Below are positions 38,801 to 56,373 of a stretch of DNA of 64,000 nucleotides, one piece after another. The stretch's first letter is position 1, and every line of letters starts with the position of its first letter. The translations under genes and the position numbers were made by a program. The stretch comes from Carallia brachiata (lineage: Eukaryota > Streptophyta > Magnoliopsida > Malpighiales > Rhizophoraceae): the NCBI GenBank assembly GCA_021464245.1, contig JADCRB010000064.1:1322218-1386217 (forward strand), in the 5' to 3' direction. Below the pieces are notes generated by a model that saw only the letters and a program-made list of their open reading frames with translations, made no database searches and was not told the origin of the DNA.

Positions 38801-41800
38801 GTTAAAATTTGTGGCCAAGGTCATGGCTTCAGAAGAAATGGAGAAATGAAGTTTTTCCTCCTTTCATTGAAGTAACCAAACCATCAAGGGATTCTCAAGC
38901 ACTGGAGAAATGGAGATGTTACCTTATGTTCCTTGGAAAAACTTCATATTCGCACTGCAGCCTTTTTATCTACCTTTTAAGTGAAAACATAAGATAATGT
39001 TACAAAGAACATTAAATTAAGGATGTAACTCATCTATGCTGCATTCGATACAAGTTTATTACAACATCCACTAAAAAAGTCGTATCATTTATTGAAACGG
39101 CAATATACCATACCAATGTTCTATACTCAAGATGTAATAATATCACAACATTATGATCAAAATAAACAAATATATATGTCACTACTACATGTTAATGTCA
39201 CTGTTCCTTGTACATCAGTGACTCCCATCCCCATTAAGTTTTTTATTTTTTTGGGACAGTAAATCAATTTTATTCACAGCATCTAGTGACACAGTAACAA
39301 ATTGCACATCCAAATCAGTCAAAAAGTTCTGTCTCCATTAAGTTGTATCTCTTTGCTTTTTCCATCTTCATTTTCCTTTAAGAAAATTGTAATAGGCATC
39401 ATTAGCGAAGTTACAAGCTAGCGTTTTTCCTATGTACCCAAAAACAAAAGAAATGTTGCAGACCAGCATAGAGAGCGAAAAAAATATAAGAGGATAGGGA
39501 CAGTAGATATAGGTAATGGGAAGGAGTATCCTTTTAATTGCTTGATCATCATTTGGCGACAAAAGTGAGGGCATGTTCTACTTCTATCATATTTTCATTC
39601 GAACCAGTGTTGTAAATACCGTGCAAGTAATTAATTAAATTGTCAAAAACGTTATTCCACTCGAAAGTTTAAATTATTTAGTAAAGTAAAGATATCTGAA
39701 AGTAATAAGAACAGACTCATTTAACTGTAAAAATTTATAATTAAATATGAGAGTAGTGTAGTTCGAATACAAATATCTTAATTATAAAATTTTGATATTA
39801 TGTTATAAAAACTAATTTGCCCAGAAATTTAAGATAATGAATCAAGTTAGGATATGAATTATATAATCAACTTTAACATAAATAAACAAAAGTTAGTGCG
39901 GATGAGTACCCATTTTGGTTAGCTAAGTCTTATTCACATTTGAGAGGAAAGGATTATGAGAAGGAGAGAGTTATCATATATTTTTACACCAATTCTCACC
40001 AATGTATTTGATAAAAGAAAAAAAAAAATGGTGTGCCCAATTGGAGCAAAAATAAGAACTTCAGTTCTCACCTGGTAATTGATTGTTTTTGGGCTACTAA
40101 ACAAAATTTAGTAAAACATGGGAAACAAAATAAAGACATCAATAAGAACCTTCAACACGCAATGTCAAAGTGAAGATACATCTGGTGTAGGTCCATTGAA
40201 CTATAATTTTATTGTTGGTCCATGTTGATTATTTTTAGCATCAGCATATAAAATTAACATGTGAAAAACGACCTCTTTCTGAAAAGATTTTAAGATTGGA
40301 TCATAAGACTTTGGAAAGATTTTATACTCACGGCACGGCTGTCCACGGAAAAAAAAATTAGATTCCATATTAGGATTAACACAAGAACTGGCCGTTGTGT
40401 TTCTCATACTTTTTGAATCTGATTCCATTTTGGGGTTGTGTTTTGACACATAAAACCAAGGTTCTAACATGGGACCACATGCAAAAATGTAAACAATTAC
40501 CAAACCATGGTGAGTTTATCCACTTTAACAGACAACTACCCTCTTAAAGAACCAAGTTTCTGGAAAATATTTACCTGCTGTCAATCCTGTGAGAACATAC
40601 ATATTCGAATCTTAGTGTCGTAAATTCGTAATCTCAAATACCAAATTTTTGGCTAACACCTCATTGGCATTGAGAAAAATTATTAGATAGATTGAATAAT
40701 AAATTAGTGGAAATACAATTTGCCAAATTACATGCTAATTAAAACGATGGAATAAAATTAAAATCTCTTTAATTGATGTACCAAATATTAATTAATCCAT
40801 TTTACCACAAAGTAGTAGGTCAAATCTACCTAGTAATTTTTGTTTGGAAAGAGATCCGAGTTACGTGACCTGTCCAGCGTGGCTGTTGCAGTGGTTTTGT
40901 TGCTAGTTTAGGCTGTTTGTTTTGCGAGTATTCTTGATTCCTCCAGCCCACCGTCGTGAGTCACTTATCCAACGAAAACAACTGCCAGATTTGGGCCAGT
41001 AATGTCAATTCGTGACCAACTTTGGGAACATTATTTTTTCTGGACAACAACTTTGGGAACATTAAATTAAATCACATGATGACAAGGTGCTGAGTCGGAT
41101 TCGGATAAATTGCTTTTCTAATTTAATTTTGAATTTTATTATGTTACTGTATTTAACATTTTAAATCGTATGAAAATAATTATATAATTTATAATATCTA
41201 TTAATTTATGTAATATTTTTTAAAATTTAGACATCTATCAATTTATATAATTTTAATTCCAACTAATCTTAAAAAAAACACTCCTCTATGTATTTTCCTT
41301 TAAATCAAAGTCCTATTGACAACATGTCTCCTTCAACTCCGAAAGCCTCAGTTGTTCTTATTTATTTATCAGCTATTATTTATTTATCAGCTATGATATA
41401 TAACACAAAAATTTTTTCACGATTCTTTACGGATTAATTTTTTTATCATATGATAAAGAATTTTTTGTAATTTTACTTTAATTTTTAAAAACTAAGTTTT
41501 AAATAAACTTAATATTACCTTAATATTTAAAATTTTTTTACATAATTTTGTGAAAAAATATCCGTAATATTTATCTTTATTATTTATTTATTTATTTATT
41601 GCCCTTAATAGCTGAATCAAAATTTTCTACTCCTTCATTGGCGGAACTTAATAAACGGATAACACTATAACAGCATTCCAAATGAGACTTTGACCTAATT
41701 AATACCATTTTATGAAAAGTCAACAAACGGTTTTCACGCGTACAACTCCCTAACCCAAAGAATTGCTCGTTTGCTCCCATACTCTTTGACTTCTAAACCG

Positions 41801-42176
41801 AAACAATTTCTGAAAACATTCTTCTTAAATAAAAAAAAAAATAGTTTAAACTAAAATTCGAACCTTAATTTCTAATCCTATTAATAATAAATTTGAACTT
41901 ATTGATAATATATATATATATATATAATTATAATGAAGTCGTACAGGTCATATTAGGTATTTGGGATTTTAATTCATATTTCCAAAATTAAAAAAAAAAA
42001 AAAATCGGAAATGAGGGAAGGCAGGAAAAATCCCAGTTCAAAAACAATTCATTTATATCTGGCCACCTAGAAAACGACCCAAATATACCATTTTGTAAGC
42101 TGTGTCCGACAAATTTGATGGTTTTCTCCAAAACAAAACCAAGCAAAACAAAAAAAAAGCCTATCTCTGAAACTAG
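35861..42176. other. 6.3 kb of intergenic DNA upstream of the hexokinase
   Basis: No supported gene. It includes a purine-rich MITE-like block (about 36590-36790), a (TTTC)n repeat (36973-36995), A/T homopolymers, and a (TA)n run near 41910-41926. The 100-codon minus frame at 40201-40503 shows no known domain. Confidence 0.4.
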
Positions 42177-42186
42177 TATATATTTA
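42177..42186 (+). promoter_or_regulatory. Candidate TATA box of the hexokinase gene
   Basis: TATATATTTA lies 180 bases upstream of the hexokinase ATG. Transcription starting about 30 bases downstream would exclude the in-frame ATG at 42198 from the mRNA, which supports the start at 42366. Confidence 0.45.
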
Positions 42187-42365
42187 GTATTGGACTATTG
42201 ATTGACGATGTGTTATTATTATTATTATTAATCGTTTCTGAGTCATCGGCGACAGTGAAAACTAGGAAATCGGAGCCGTGTCCGAAACGCGGGAGTACGA
42301 AACGGAAAAAGGAAAACAAAAACAAAAACAAAAGTAGCGTTGTATTACTATCGGCGGTGGTAGCC

Positions 42366-47356
<4,991 letters not shown>

Positions 47357-47571
47357 AAATTTTTAGGCAGATGAAAGATGTGTGACTTTTCCACTTTTGT
47401 ATATTATCCCTCTCCCCTTTGTTTTGACTTTCTTCGGATCATCTGGATCTGTTCACGGCACCTAGTTTATGACAGTGTATTGTCCTACTGAGCTTTTAAA
47501 AGCAAGCAGTGGATAAGTGCCCACTAATGGCCCATTAGTGCAGCAGTGGACCATTCAGTTATTTTTCTTTT

Positions 47572-47577
47572 GAATAA
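47572..47577 (+). terminator. Candidate polyadenylation signal of the hexokinase
   Basis: AATAAA about 215 bases after the stop codon, preceded by a T-rich stretch. It is a plausible near-upstream element for 3' end formation. Confidence 0.4.
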
Positions 47578-47589
47578 ATGTTAGTGTTC

Positions 47590-47740
47590 CGGTAGTTTGT
47601 GTGTCGAGTGAAACTGAGATTGTTATTTTTGAAATTAAAACTGATATTTTTAAAACAGTTATTATTTTACGTTTCAAAAATATCAGTCACAGTTTTAAAA
47701 ATAACAGTCATGGTTTTACCCAAGACAAAACTTAGGGACA
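47590..47740. mobile_element. Hairpin MITE just downstream of the hexokinase
   Basis: The left arm runs through TGTTATTTTTGAAATT and ACTGATATTTTTAAAACAG, and the right arm is its imperfect reverse complement (CAAAAATATCAGT, CAGTTTTAAAAATAACAGT). The centre is near 47670. Weaker pairing extends out to GTTTGT/ACAAAAC. No coding capacity. Confidence 0.55.
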
Positions 47741-49309
47741 TGTAACTGCACTCTTTTCTTTTACATGGTTACAGAATAAAACTTGGGGCCATATAATGTT
47801 ATTTGTTTTTAAGTTGCTACATTCGGCAGAACATTTTATCTATTTGCAAGTGGAAATAAAATGGGAATTTTTTTCTATTAGCAGCAGTAGACCACCATGA
47901 GCTTGCTATGGTATCAGTTTAGATAGGACTGGCCATCACTTGCCATAATGCAAAGGAGGTCTTCATCTGTAGTATGACCGGTTGCATTGATTTACCATCA
48001 AAATAAGCGTTAGTACAGTTGCTTAACTTGATTGGGTAATCAAGCTGGTTTGATCCTGCGTATTAATTGTGCTTGCCTTTGAGCTACATTCCCTTGGGTA
48101 CTAACTGAATGAAGCTAAAACAGTTGCATGTGCCGATCCGAATGGCTGCCGGTAGTTCAGAAGTTCTCTAGTTCACTATATGCTTGTCTGTAGCTCTTGC
48201 ACAGCTTGAATTAGGGCTGTTCATAAACCATCTAATTCGTCAAAAACTATCTAATCTGTACCAAATTTATTCGCATCCGCCAAAATTGTAAATAAAAAAA
48301 TTATTCACAGTTTTTAAAATTTTAAAACTGTTAACGGGGAATTGGTGGCCGTTTCGTATTTCTAAAAACCACAGTTAATCGATTCAATCTATCCCTACTT
48401 AATATTTTAATATATATATATTATATATACTAGAAATTACTTCGTTTCCTCTAAAAAAATAAGCTTTACCATAAAGCACATCGACCATAAAAAAAAAAAA
48501 AAGTTTTGTCTTGTCCAAATTGCAGTGGTGCTTTCAATTTTTTGTTTGTTTTCGGATTTGGGTATTCAAATTTTTGTTTGGTTGCTGATGTAATGAAGGA
48601 ACAGAGGAAGAAGTCCAAGTTTTTGTCTTTGAGTCTTATTGCGTTGGTTAAATTAGCTTAGAAAAAGGCTAACTTTTTGAAGTCAAATATTATTATTTGG
48701 CTCCCTGGAATATGATATTAGTTTTCTTATGTGTTTTTAAATTTTGAAGTCCCTTTCTTGATCATCCAATTTCATGGAATACTGTGTAGCATGGAATCGT
48801 GAATTTTAATTTAGATGTTGAAAGTTTAAAAAAAATTTTTTTTAACAAACACTATCCATTTCCCTCTCTAATATTGATTTCCATTTTTGTAATTTGCTCA
48901 TACTATCAACAGTGCCAAGGAATTTTCAAGCCTTTTTTTCTTTTTCTGGGGTTCCAAGTGCTTGAATTAGTCATTCAAAGGACAAGGAGAAGAAGTGAAT
49001 AGAATTCTGTAGTTTCCTTGAGAGCTTGTGCTGTAATAGTACTTGAGTTATAAAAAATGACTGTGGTTGGAAAGAGTAAAGAAATAATACTCTCGGACTT
49101 CAATTGTAGTAATAGTAATATAAATCTCCGAAGGACAAAGCAAAATTATGAAAAAATTAGTAATTTATTTGTTTCTCAAACATCAGTTACATAATTTATT
49201 AACTGTTTATTTAAATAAATATCTAACTGAATTTTTAAATTTTTAAATTTAATATTTAACTAAGACATTTAAATTTTATTTTATATAGATGAAAAAAAAT
49301 AAAAAGACA
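47741..49309. other. Intergenic DNA between hexokinase and receptor kinase
   Basis: Besides the hAT-like MITE at 48212-48397, no gene is supported. The two genes converge here, so both 3' ends lie in this stretch. The plus frame at 48799-49002 is short, AT-rich and without a domain. Confidence 0.4.
48212..48397. mobile_element. hAT-like MITE with TAGGG/CCCTA ends
   Basis: It begins TAGGGCTGTTCATAAACC and ends ATCCCTA. The flanks CTTGAAT (left) and CTTAATA (right) could be a decayed target duplication. In reverse orientation it resembles the right part of the element at 34900-35860. Ends of the form TAGGGCTGTTCA are common in plant hAT MITEs. Confidence 0.6.
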
Positions 49310-49445
49310 AGTTGTGGAACTAAGAAAAGTCCAAATCGTCCAAACCAATCCGTCTAATGACAAATTGATTTGAATGGTTTTAATAGTTAACAATTGATTG
49401 CAGTTTAAAATTTTCAAACTGTTACTAAACCGTCCAATTCAACTT
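49310..49445. repeat. Fragment of the same dispersed repeat family
   Basis: Read on the minus strand it matches the left part of the 34900-35860 element: GGACGGTTTAGT, TTTTAAACTGCAATCAATT and TTTGGACGATTTGGACTT. It lies about 80 bases beyond the 3' end of the receptor kinase coding region and may lie in its UTR. Confidence 0.5.
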
Positions 49446-49527
49446 GCCAATATTTAGAGATAATAAATCTTATTTCTGCTGAAGCCGTGGCCTTTACATC
49501 ACCTCTGGGTATGCATTCCACGAAGAA

Positions 49528-52500
49528 TCACACGTTGGGAGTGAATTCACTTTCACGAACCCTCTCGCACCTTGAATTCTTGAGGAGGGGAGTGGCATCA
49601 TAGTCGCTTCTTAAGTTCTCTCCGTGCATGAGTGGATGGGCGCTTTGAAGCAAGATTTGCAGAACATCTTTCATTCGAGGCCTGGCAGATGGCAATTTGC
49701 TGGTGCACATAATTCCAAGCTTAAAAACATTGCTCATTTCTTCCAGGTAACAAGGTTCCTTGATTTCATCATCTAAGGCATCAGATATTGGCTCTCTTTC
49801 TTGCACGTGATGCCGAGCCCAATCAGCCAGGCAGGAGTTCTCGTCGCCATTTTGAGGTTCCTTTCCTGTTGTTAGTTCTAGCAGGACAACCCCAAAGCTA
49901 TAAACATCAATCTTCTCATTCACCCTTGCTGTGTGGGCATACTCTGCAATTCAAATCATAAAAAAGGTGCAGGTAAGCTCTTAACATATAGCATAATAAC
50001 ATGAAGAACTCTGAACTCTAACTCACCTGGAGCTATGTAGCCAAAAGAGCCGGTGACGGCTGATACGGTAGCAAGTTCGCTCGGCTTGGCCAACATCTTG
50101 GCTAAACCAAAATCAGCAATCTTTGCATTGAACTCAGAATCCAGTAGGATATTGCTTGATTTTACATCACGATGAATAACAGAAGGTACGCAGTCATGAT
50201 GCATATAATAGAGACCCTGTGCAGCTCCCACTGCAATCTGCAACCTTTTCGGCCAGTCTAAGACAACACGATGGACTGAACCGGAGGTGGTGGTTGATCT
50301 CTGTCTCGTATGTAGCCACCGGTCTAGACTATGGTTCTCCAGATATTCATACACGAGAAGTTTTGAGTCACCATCGGAGATGCAACAAAGCAACTTCACT
50401 ATGTTCAAATGCCTTATTGTGCTCAGGATCTCAACTTCTGCAAGGAACTCCTTTTCTAGTTTCTCATCAATCTTTCTGTTATTGCAGATCTTCTTCACAG
50501 CAACGACATCTGAATGATTTATGGGTATACGGTAGACTTTTCCGGATCCTCCGCTACCAATCACGTTGCTTTCTGTCAATTTCGACAATATGTCTAATTC
50601 AGTAAAATTCAACTTGTGGAATGAGATGAGTGACCATGTTGAATCCAATCTGTTATTTCTCCTCTGGCAAATTCGGATGGCGAACCATGAGAGAAATAAA
50701 GCCGACACAAAGATGACTGCTGAAGCACTCAATATCAAGGCTAGGAACCGATTTGAAGTTTTGCTCCGTTCAAGGGGCCTGGAATTACAGATGTTAAGGC
50801 GTACGGATGAGCTACTTGTGCAGAGACCAGGATTGTTCAAGAAGCTATCGGCATAAGCACCATTTTCAAACGTACTTGGGATTGTCCCTGTGAGCTGATT
50901 GGAAGAGAGATTCAGAGAAGTTAGCTGCTTAAGGAAGCCTATTTCAGCGGAATTTGCCCAGAAAATTGGTTACCTGACAAGTCCAATTGGGACAGGACTG
51001 GCAAATTACCGATTGCCTCCGGAATATTTCCAGAAAGTTGATTTTGACTGAGATTCAGAGTGTTTAAAGATTTCCAAGAGATTATATCAGATGGAAGGTC
51101 CCCAACAATTTGGTTCTTATCAAGCAAAAGAGTAGTCAGAAAGGGAAAAGCGGTTAACTCTTGAGGAATTGTGCCAGTTAATCGGTTGTTGCTTGCATTA
51201 ATAACCTTAAGATTCTGCCAAGAACTCAAATCAGTGGGGATTTCACCAGAAAACCCGTTGTTACTGATCTCAAGTCGCGAAAGATTCCCTGACACTTCGT
51301 TAGGCAGCTCACCGGTGAACATGTTGTCGTTTAACTTCAGGGTTGACAAATTGAAAGCTTTCCACAGACCAGCAGGAATGTTGCCAGAAAATGCATTATT
51401 TTCAACCATGACCCGTAGCAAACTGCAGCAGTTCCCCAGCGATTCAGGCAATTCTCCACCCAGATTGTTGTCAAAAGCTACCACTCCCACTAACTTGCCG
51501 TTGCTGCATAAATATTCTGGCAGCCTGCCGGTAAGCCTATTGGATGAGACTTGGAATCTTTCAAGCATTGAGTATCGCCCGAAATCCGGAGGAATAGGAC
51601 CCGACAAATTGTTGGTATACACGCTAAAATCAATCAACGCTGGAAGACGACCAATGCTCTCCGGGATTTGGCCAGAAAGTTGATTGAAGAACAAAGCTAA
51701 GCCTGACAATTTCTCAAGCTTTCCGAAATCGTCAGGTATTGTCCCATTCAAATTATTCACAGAAAGATCGATGATAGTCAAGTTCGAAGCCTCCACAACC
51801 TGAGGAATCTCCCCAGATAGCATGTTCTTGTAGAGGTACAAAATCTTCAAATTCTTCAACTTGAACAGAGCTCCAGGGATATTCCCAACCAATTTATTTG
51901 CTGACAAATCCAACCACTCCAGTGCCTCCATTTCTCCGATCGTTTCCGGGATCTCTCCAATCAAGTTCGCATCAGAAATCCACAATTCCTTCAGTTTCTT
52001 CAGCTGGGTGAAGCCGGAAGGCAGCCTGGAAGGCAAGAACTGATTGTCAGCCAAACTCAGCATTTCCAGGTTAGACAGGTTTCCAATTTCTGGCGGGAAA
52101 GTGCCATTAAACAGATTCTGATGAAGCTGGAGAGTTCTCAGCCCCCGTATCCGCCCTATAGCAGCCGGAATGTCTCCGGTGAAGTTGTTGCCACCGAGAT
52201 TAAGGTCAGAAAGCCGAGCCATGCGATCTATACCATAAGGAATGGTTCCCACAAAGTAGTTCTGAGAAAGGTTGAGGAACTCCAGCTTGGAAAGATTGTA
52301 GAGGAACGCAGGGAACGTCCCCGCGATGCTGTTGTCAAAAAAATCAAGAAAAGTGAGATTCTTGAGGTCAGTGATGAAGGGTGGGATGGTTCCGGCGATG
52401 TTCTTCTCGCCGAGAGATAGTCTGGTGACGGAGCCATCGGTGCAGTTGACTTCCGGCCAGGAGCAGTGGTTGGAGTCTGACGGGGACCAGTGGCTGAGAG

Positions 52501-52627
52501 ACGGTGGGTTCTGCCAGTGCCGCTTTAGTCTGAGCAGTGTTGCTTGTTCTTGGCCTTGTGTTTGAGAATTCACGTGGCTGATTTGGAAGAAGAAAAGGAC
52601 GAGAAATTGGATTGCAAGACTGCGCAT
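49528..52627 (-). CDS. HSL3-like LRR receptor kinase, with a one-base frameshift
   Basis: Exons are 52627-50027 and 49943-49528; the single GT-AG intron falls inside GYIAPE of the kinase, as in LRR-XI receptors. About 1005 residues are expected. A signal peptide (1-22) leads to a Cys pair region (NHCSWPEVNC), then about 21 LRRs with LSGxIP-type repeats, one transmembrane helix (about 628-651), and a kinase with P-loop GSGGSGKVY, VAVKK, IHRDVKSSN (RD type), DFGLAK and GYIAPEYAHT. Overall it resembles Arabidopsis HSL3 (At5g25930), a receptor for CTNIP-type peptides that signals through SERK co-receptors. The LRR frame runs into TAG at 50939-50941: CCGCTGAAATAGG is seen where CCGGCTGAAATAGG would continue into GFLKQLTSLNLSSNQLTGTI. 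Both sides of the break are otherwise intact, so I favour an assembly error or very recent loss. Read as is, it encodes a secreted LRR fragment of 562 residues. Confidence 0.9.
50944..50951 (-). other. Single-base deletion at the last LRRs of the receptor kinase
   Basis: The plus strand reads CAGCGGAAT; one extra C (CAGCCGGAAT) would restore the conserved IPAEIG motif and connect the LRR array to the transmembrane and kinase region. With it, total exon length becomes divisible by three (3018 nt). Confidence 0.85.
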
Positions 52628-55600
52628 TTTTTTTTCGAGGTTTTTCAGCCCGTTGCTCTGAGTCTGGACTTTTGAGTTTTAGACTCTGGCTTTGGATTTT
52701 CCAGGTGAGCTGCCAAGAAAGACCCGTTCTTGGTTTATTTAAACCGCGTGTGGAAGAACGCATTGAAAAGTAGTGACACCGGTACATGTGTTTAAGATGG
52801 TAAAGAGGTACAGGGGATGTTCGGTTTTACGTTTGGGATTTGTTATCGTTGCTGTTGTAAAAAATAAGAATTTTAATATTTAGTTAACTTTTCTAAACGC
52901 TGCTAATTGTTAGTAAATTTTTTTAAAAATAACTGATAAAAAAAGTAAGTTGAAGTTGGTTTTTATTTTCATCATATTCATATTACAATTACACAATTAC
53001 CCTCTCTCTTTCTCAGAAAAGGCGCTTGCAGGGCAATTGTTATTGAATTGGCTTGCGGCGCTAATTGAATTTTCTCCTCAAACACCAACAATGCCGTACA
53101 TGCCAAGAGGCGCATTTATTAAGTTTTTTTTTTAAAGCTTCTTCTTTTGTAAAAGCTGAAATGAATAATAAAATGATATTATATTATTTGTAAATGGTAA
53201 TTATATTGTAAAAGTAAAGTAATGTTGTTTTCATAGTCTTTTTTTTTTCTTGTTTTGTTTTTACTGTATAAACAATAATTTAAGCAATAAAAATAATAAT
53301 ATTTTTGAATATATAGTAGTACTTTGTGAAGTAAAAATAATATTTATAAAAATATTAAAATTTATTATACATTAAAATTGATTAGATATATTTTTATAAT
53401 ATTAGTTAACATTAACTAAAGGTTAAAGGATAAAATATTGTAATAAAATAGAAAATAAAATGTCTAAAATGATTATTTTATTATTTAATCAGTTTAAACA
53501 ATATAAATTAATTTATTTATCAGTAACAACAATTAATACAGTAATCAACAATCAGTAATCAGTAACAATAACAATAAGTAAATCAAACAAGCCATTACTC
53601 TTGCGTCAGAGATTAGGAGTTTGAGTATCTGTTAAGTCATGTAGTGTAGTTAAATGTATATTAAATCTGCTGGATCATTAAAGGTCTTGTAGTAGTCTTG
53701 CAAGAACACTTAATATGTTCGTGAGATTTGCTCCCTCACGACTTCACAGGTTCAATATATATAACTCGACTTACTTCTCACAATGATTCAGTACAATTCT
53801 TCTTGATGGATCTGTAAAACATTACTCTTGCTTACCTATTTAAATGAATTGAAGGGAAAATGGCAAATTATTTCAACCTTGAGAAACGATGTTAGGATCT
53901 GGAAATTGAGAGAAGGTTGGTTGCATACACTCTATGAATTTCAAACATTCGAGATGAGATCATAATTAAGCACAATTGTTAGATATACATTTGTTATTTA
54001 TGTTATTAATTACGATTATACGTTGAAACGTTGAATGTATTGATACATAGTACAAAATAGATAGTATAAAATAAACTAATGTTATATTATATAAAATATA
54101 ATAAGATAAAAATAATTCTATCTTATACTATATATCAACAGCACCTACAAAGTGTAGGTTGAATAGGTTCAAATTACTGCTTAATTTGTGGAAAGAAAGA
54201 TAATACTGACAATTTTCTTGAAGGAACAGACAATAATTAAAAATTAAAAATCTATCGTAGAAATGTTAAATTTTAATTCTAAAATTGAATATAAAATTTA
54301 TGAAAATAAAAAAAATATATTTTGATAGAGAAAAAAAAAATGTTACCACCAATTTCTGTCGAAGGACAAAATGTGTCAAGTCATTAGAGTCAAAGTTATT
54401 ATCTAAAATGGTAGTTTAGTAGTGACCTGATATATCTCCTTTACCTTTGATTTTGTTTCGAGTTTTATAGGCAGCGTTTACGAGTGTTTGACTTTCAATT
54501 TATCTGACTACGATCTTTGATTTGTCTGACTTTGACCGTAATCCGCATGTTTTTAGTTTCAGACTAGTTAACATTTGGTCAATAATCAGCTTGAGAAAGG
54601 TTCGCTCGAATTCAATAGTACTCAAGTGGATGATTCTTTTTTTTTAGTTGAGTTGAATAGAATATAAACTAATATAAAAATTAACTTTAATTTATAAATT
54701 TAATAATTAATATATTCATAATAAATTTTTTTAAATTAAAAAAAAAAAAGGTAGAGTCAGAGTTTTGCTTTATTTCATTCTAATTAAAGTAACGTTTACC
54801 CAAATTTTGACCAAATAACGTGGCGTATACGACATGAGATGAACAAAAAGACTTTGATTTTTATTTTATGATTTTTTTTACCACCCACACGATGGTTTTG
54901 GCTCTGGTCAAAGGTCAACTTGTGACAACTTTTCCAATCTTTCCAGAGAGACAGGGATGGTCTAAACCTCACACTTGAAATCTCATGTTTGCCCTCGTGA
55001 CTACATTAAAATCAGCCCCCCAATCCGGCCGTTATTTGTACGACGGGTATGAATGAATGTCACCATCCATCAAACTGCTTACAATTAGCAGTTGAATTTC
55101 GCTCTTCTTGACTTGTAGAAGAATCATGGATCGGGCACAGATTCAAGATTCCTTAGTCCAACAACGTGACCATGGCGGGAATGGTCATTCAGCTCGTTCT
55201 ACTCCTCCTTCTTTTTATTTTTCTTTTATATATATATATATAAACATATAAAGTTTTCTATAATTTTTTTAAAGTTAATATTTAAAAATATCACTAATTT
55301 TTTTAAAAATAATATATTTAACACTAATTTTAAAAAATAACAATTTACTTTTATTTAAATTTTTTGTAATAAATTTAATACGTCGTGAAATTTTTAAATA
55401 AAATTTATTTATTTTTACGATATAACACTAACGTATATGATTATCATGTTATCAAAACAGACATATTCTCATAAATCTGTCATTGAAACTAGCAGATTCT
55501 ATTCATATGAAATCATTACATATTAAATTTGTTATAAAAAAATTTAAAAATAAGTAAATTATTATTTTTTAAAAAATTGATACTATATTTATTATTTTAA

Positions 55601-55675
55601 ATAAAATTGATGATATTTTTATATATTAATTTTTTTTTATCGAAATTTAAATGTGAATTTTTATTGTTATAGACT
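52628..55675. other. 3 kb of AT-rich DNA upstream of the receptor kinase
   Basis: Adjoining 52628 are the leader and promoter of the receptor kinase. Further on there are only AT-rich stretches, a (TA)n run near 55229-55242 and unplaced sequence. No gene is supported. Confidence 0.4.
52734..52743 (-). promoter_or_regulatory. Candidate TATA box of the receptor kinase
   Basis: The minus strand reads TTTAAATAAA about 110 bases upstream of the ATG. Spacing fits a leader of about 75 nt. Confidence 0.4.
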
Positions 55676-55945
55676 GTGGAGGCGATCCACGCGTCAAAGA
55701 ATGCATTCGATTTAGGAACTTTTGTCAGAGACTTGACCGTTGAACATGACGCCGACAGGTCACACCGACCCTGGCACACACGCACAAACTCTATCATGTT
55801 TACAAGATTAATTATTATTTAATACTAATTTTGTGGTTGAGGGGAGTTTTTTTTTTTTTTTTAGGTGTGTGTTGGTTTTGATTGCGATGATATATCCCTA
55901 GAAGGACTTGAGAGAGAATTGGAAGAATGCAAAGATGACGATGTG
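55676..55945 (+). pseudogene. VPS52 fragment (first two coding exons)
   Basis: Exon-like block 55676-55758 encodes KNAFDLGTFVRDLTVE followed by HDAD. Block 55886-55945 encodes DDISLEGLERELEECKDDDV. Both match the N-terminus of plant VPS52, the GARP-complex subunit that tethers retrograde vesicles at the trans-Golgi network. The family sequence runs FDLGAFVGDLTVEED, then SDDISLEGL, so the gap is a retained intron and this is genomic, not a processed copy. The donor AG|GT is present at 55758. The acceptor before GATGATATATCC is destroyed (GATTGC where GCAG is expected). There is a TAG just upstream in frame and GTG at the likely start position. The rest of VPS52 (over 600 residues) is absent from the window. 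Confidence 0.8.
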
Positions 55946-56123
55946 ATTAGGCTTAAATTTCCATTTTAAGTCATTTATTTTTCAAGATTTTAGAGCCATG
56001 TTCTTTATTTTCGTCGATATTGAAGTGTTTTGTCATATGGGCCTGTAAAGATATGTAGTATGGCCTCTCCGATAATGCCTTGTGAATAAGTACCTTTAGC
56101 TTTGCCTTTCAGTTTTTTTTTTC

Positions 56124-56373
56124 TGTAAGGAACCAGACCTAAACAGAGATAATCGAAGCAATAGAAGGGAAAAGGAAGAAGAAGAAGCAGAGCTTCCAGG
56201 GAGAAGACAGACTTTACTGATATTCATCAGATTACAATTTCCATGATTTCTTCTCTCTTTCTTCAAACAATATATATATTAGCTACCAAGCACCGAGTAT
56301 CCCTTCCTAACTATTATTGGGCCTACTCTTATACTGGGCCTTAGATGCTTGCTCAACAAATGGGTCCTAATAA
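56124..56373 (-). mobile_element. Candidate solo or 3' LTR of a retrotransposon
   Basis: On the minus strand the block begins TATTAGGACCC (normally TGTTAGGA), contains a TATA-rich stretch and GTAATCTGATGAATATCAGT, and ends GGTCTGGTTCCTTACA. Just upstream on that strand is the purine tract GTTGAGGGGGAAGAA, a good polypurine tract. TGTAAGGA and TCCTAATA are near-perfect inverted ends. I did not find a second LTR or any gag/pol sequence. It starts about 180 bases past the VPS52 exons and may have interrupted that gene. Confidence 0.45.

Noticed and set aside
51171..51683. 170-codon plus-strand frame
   Set aside because: Antisense shadow of the LRR array on the minus strand.
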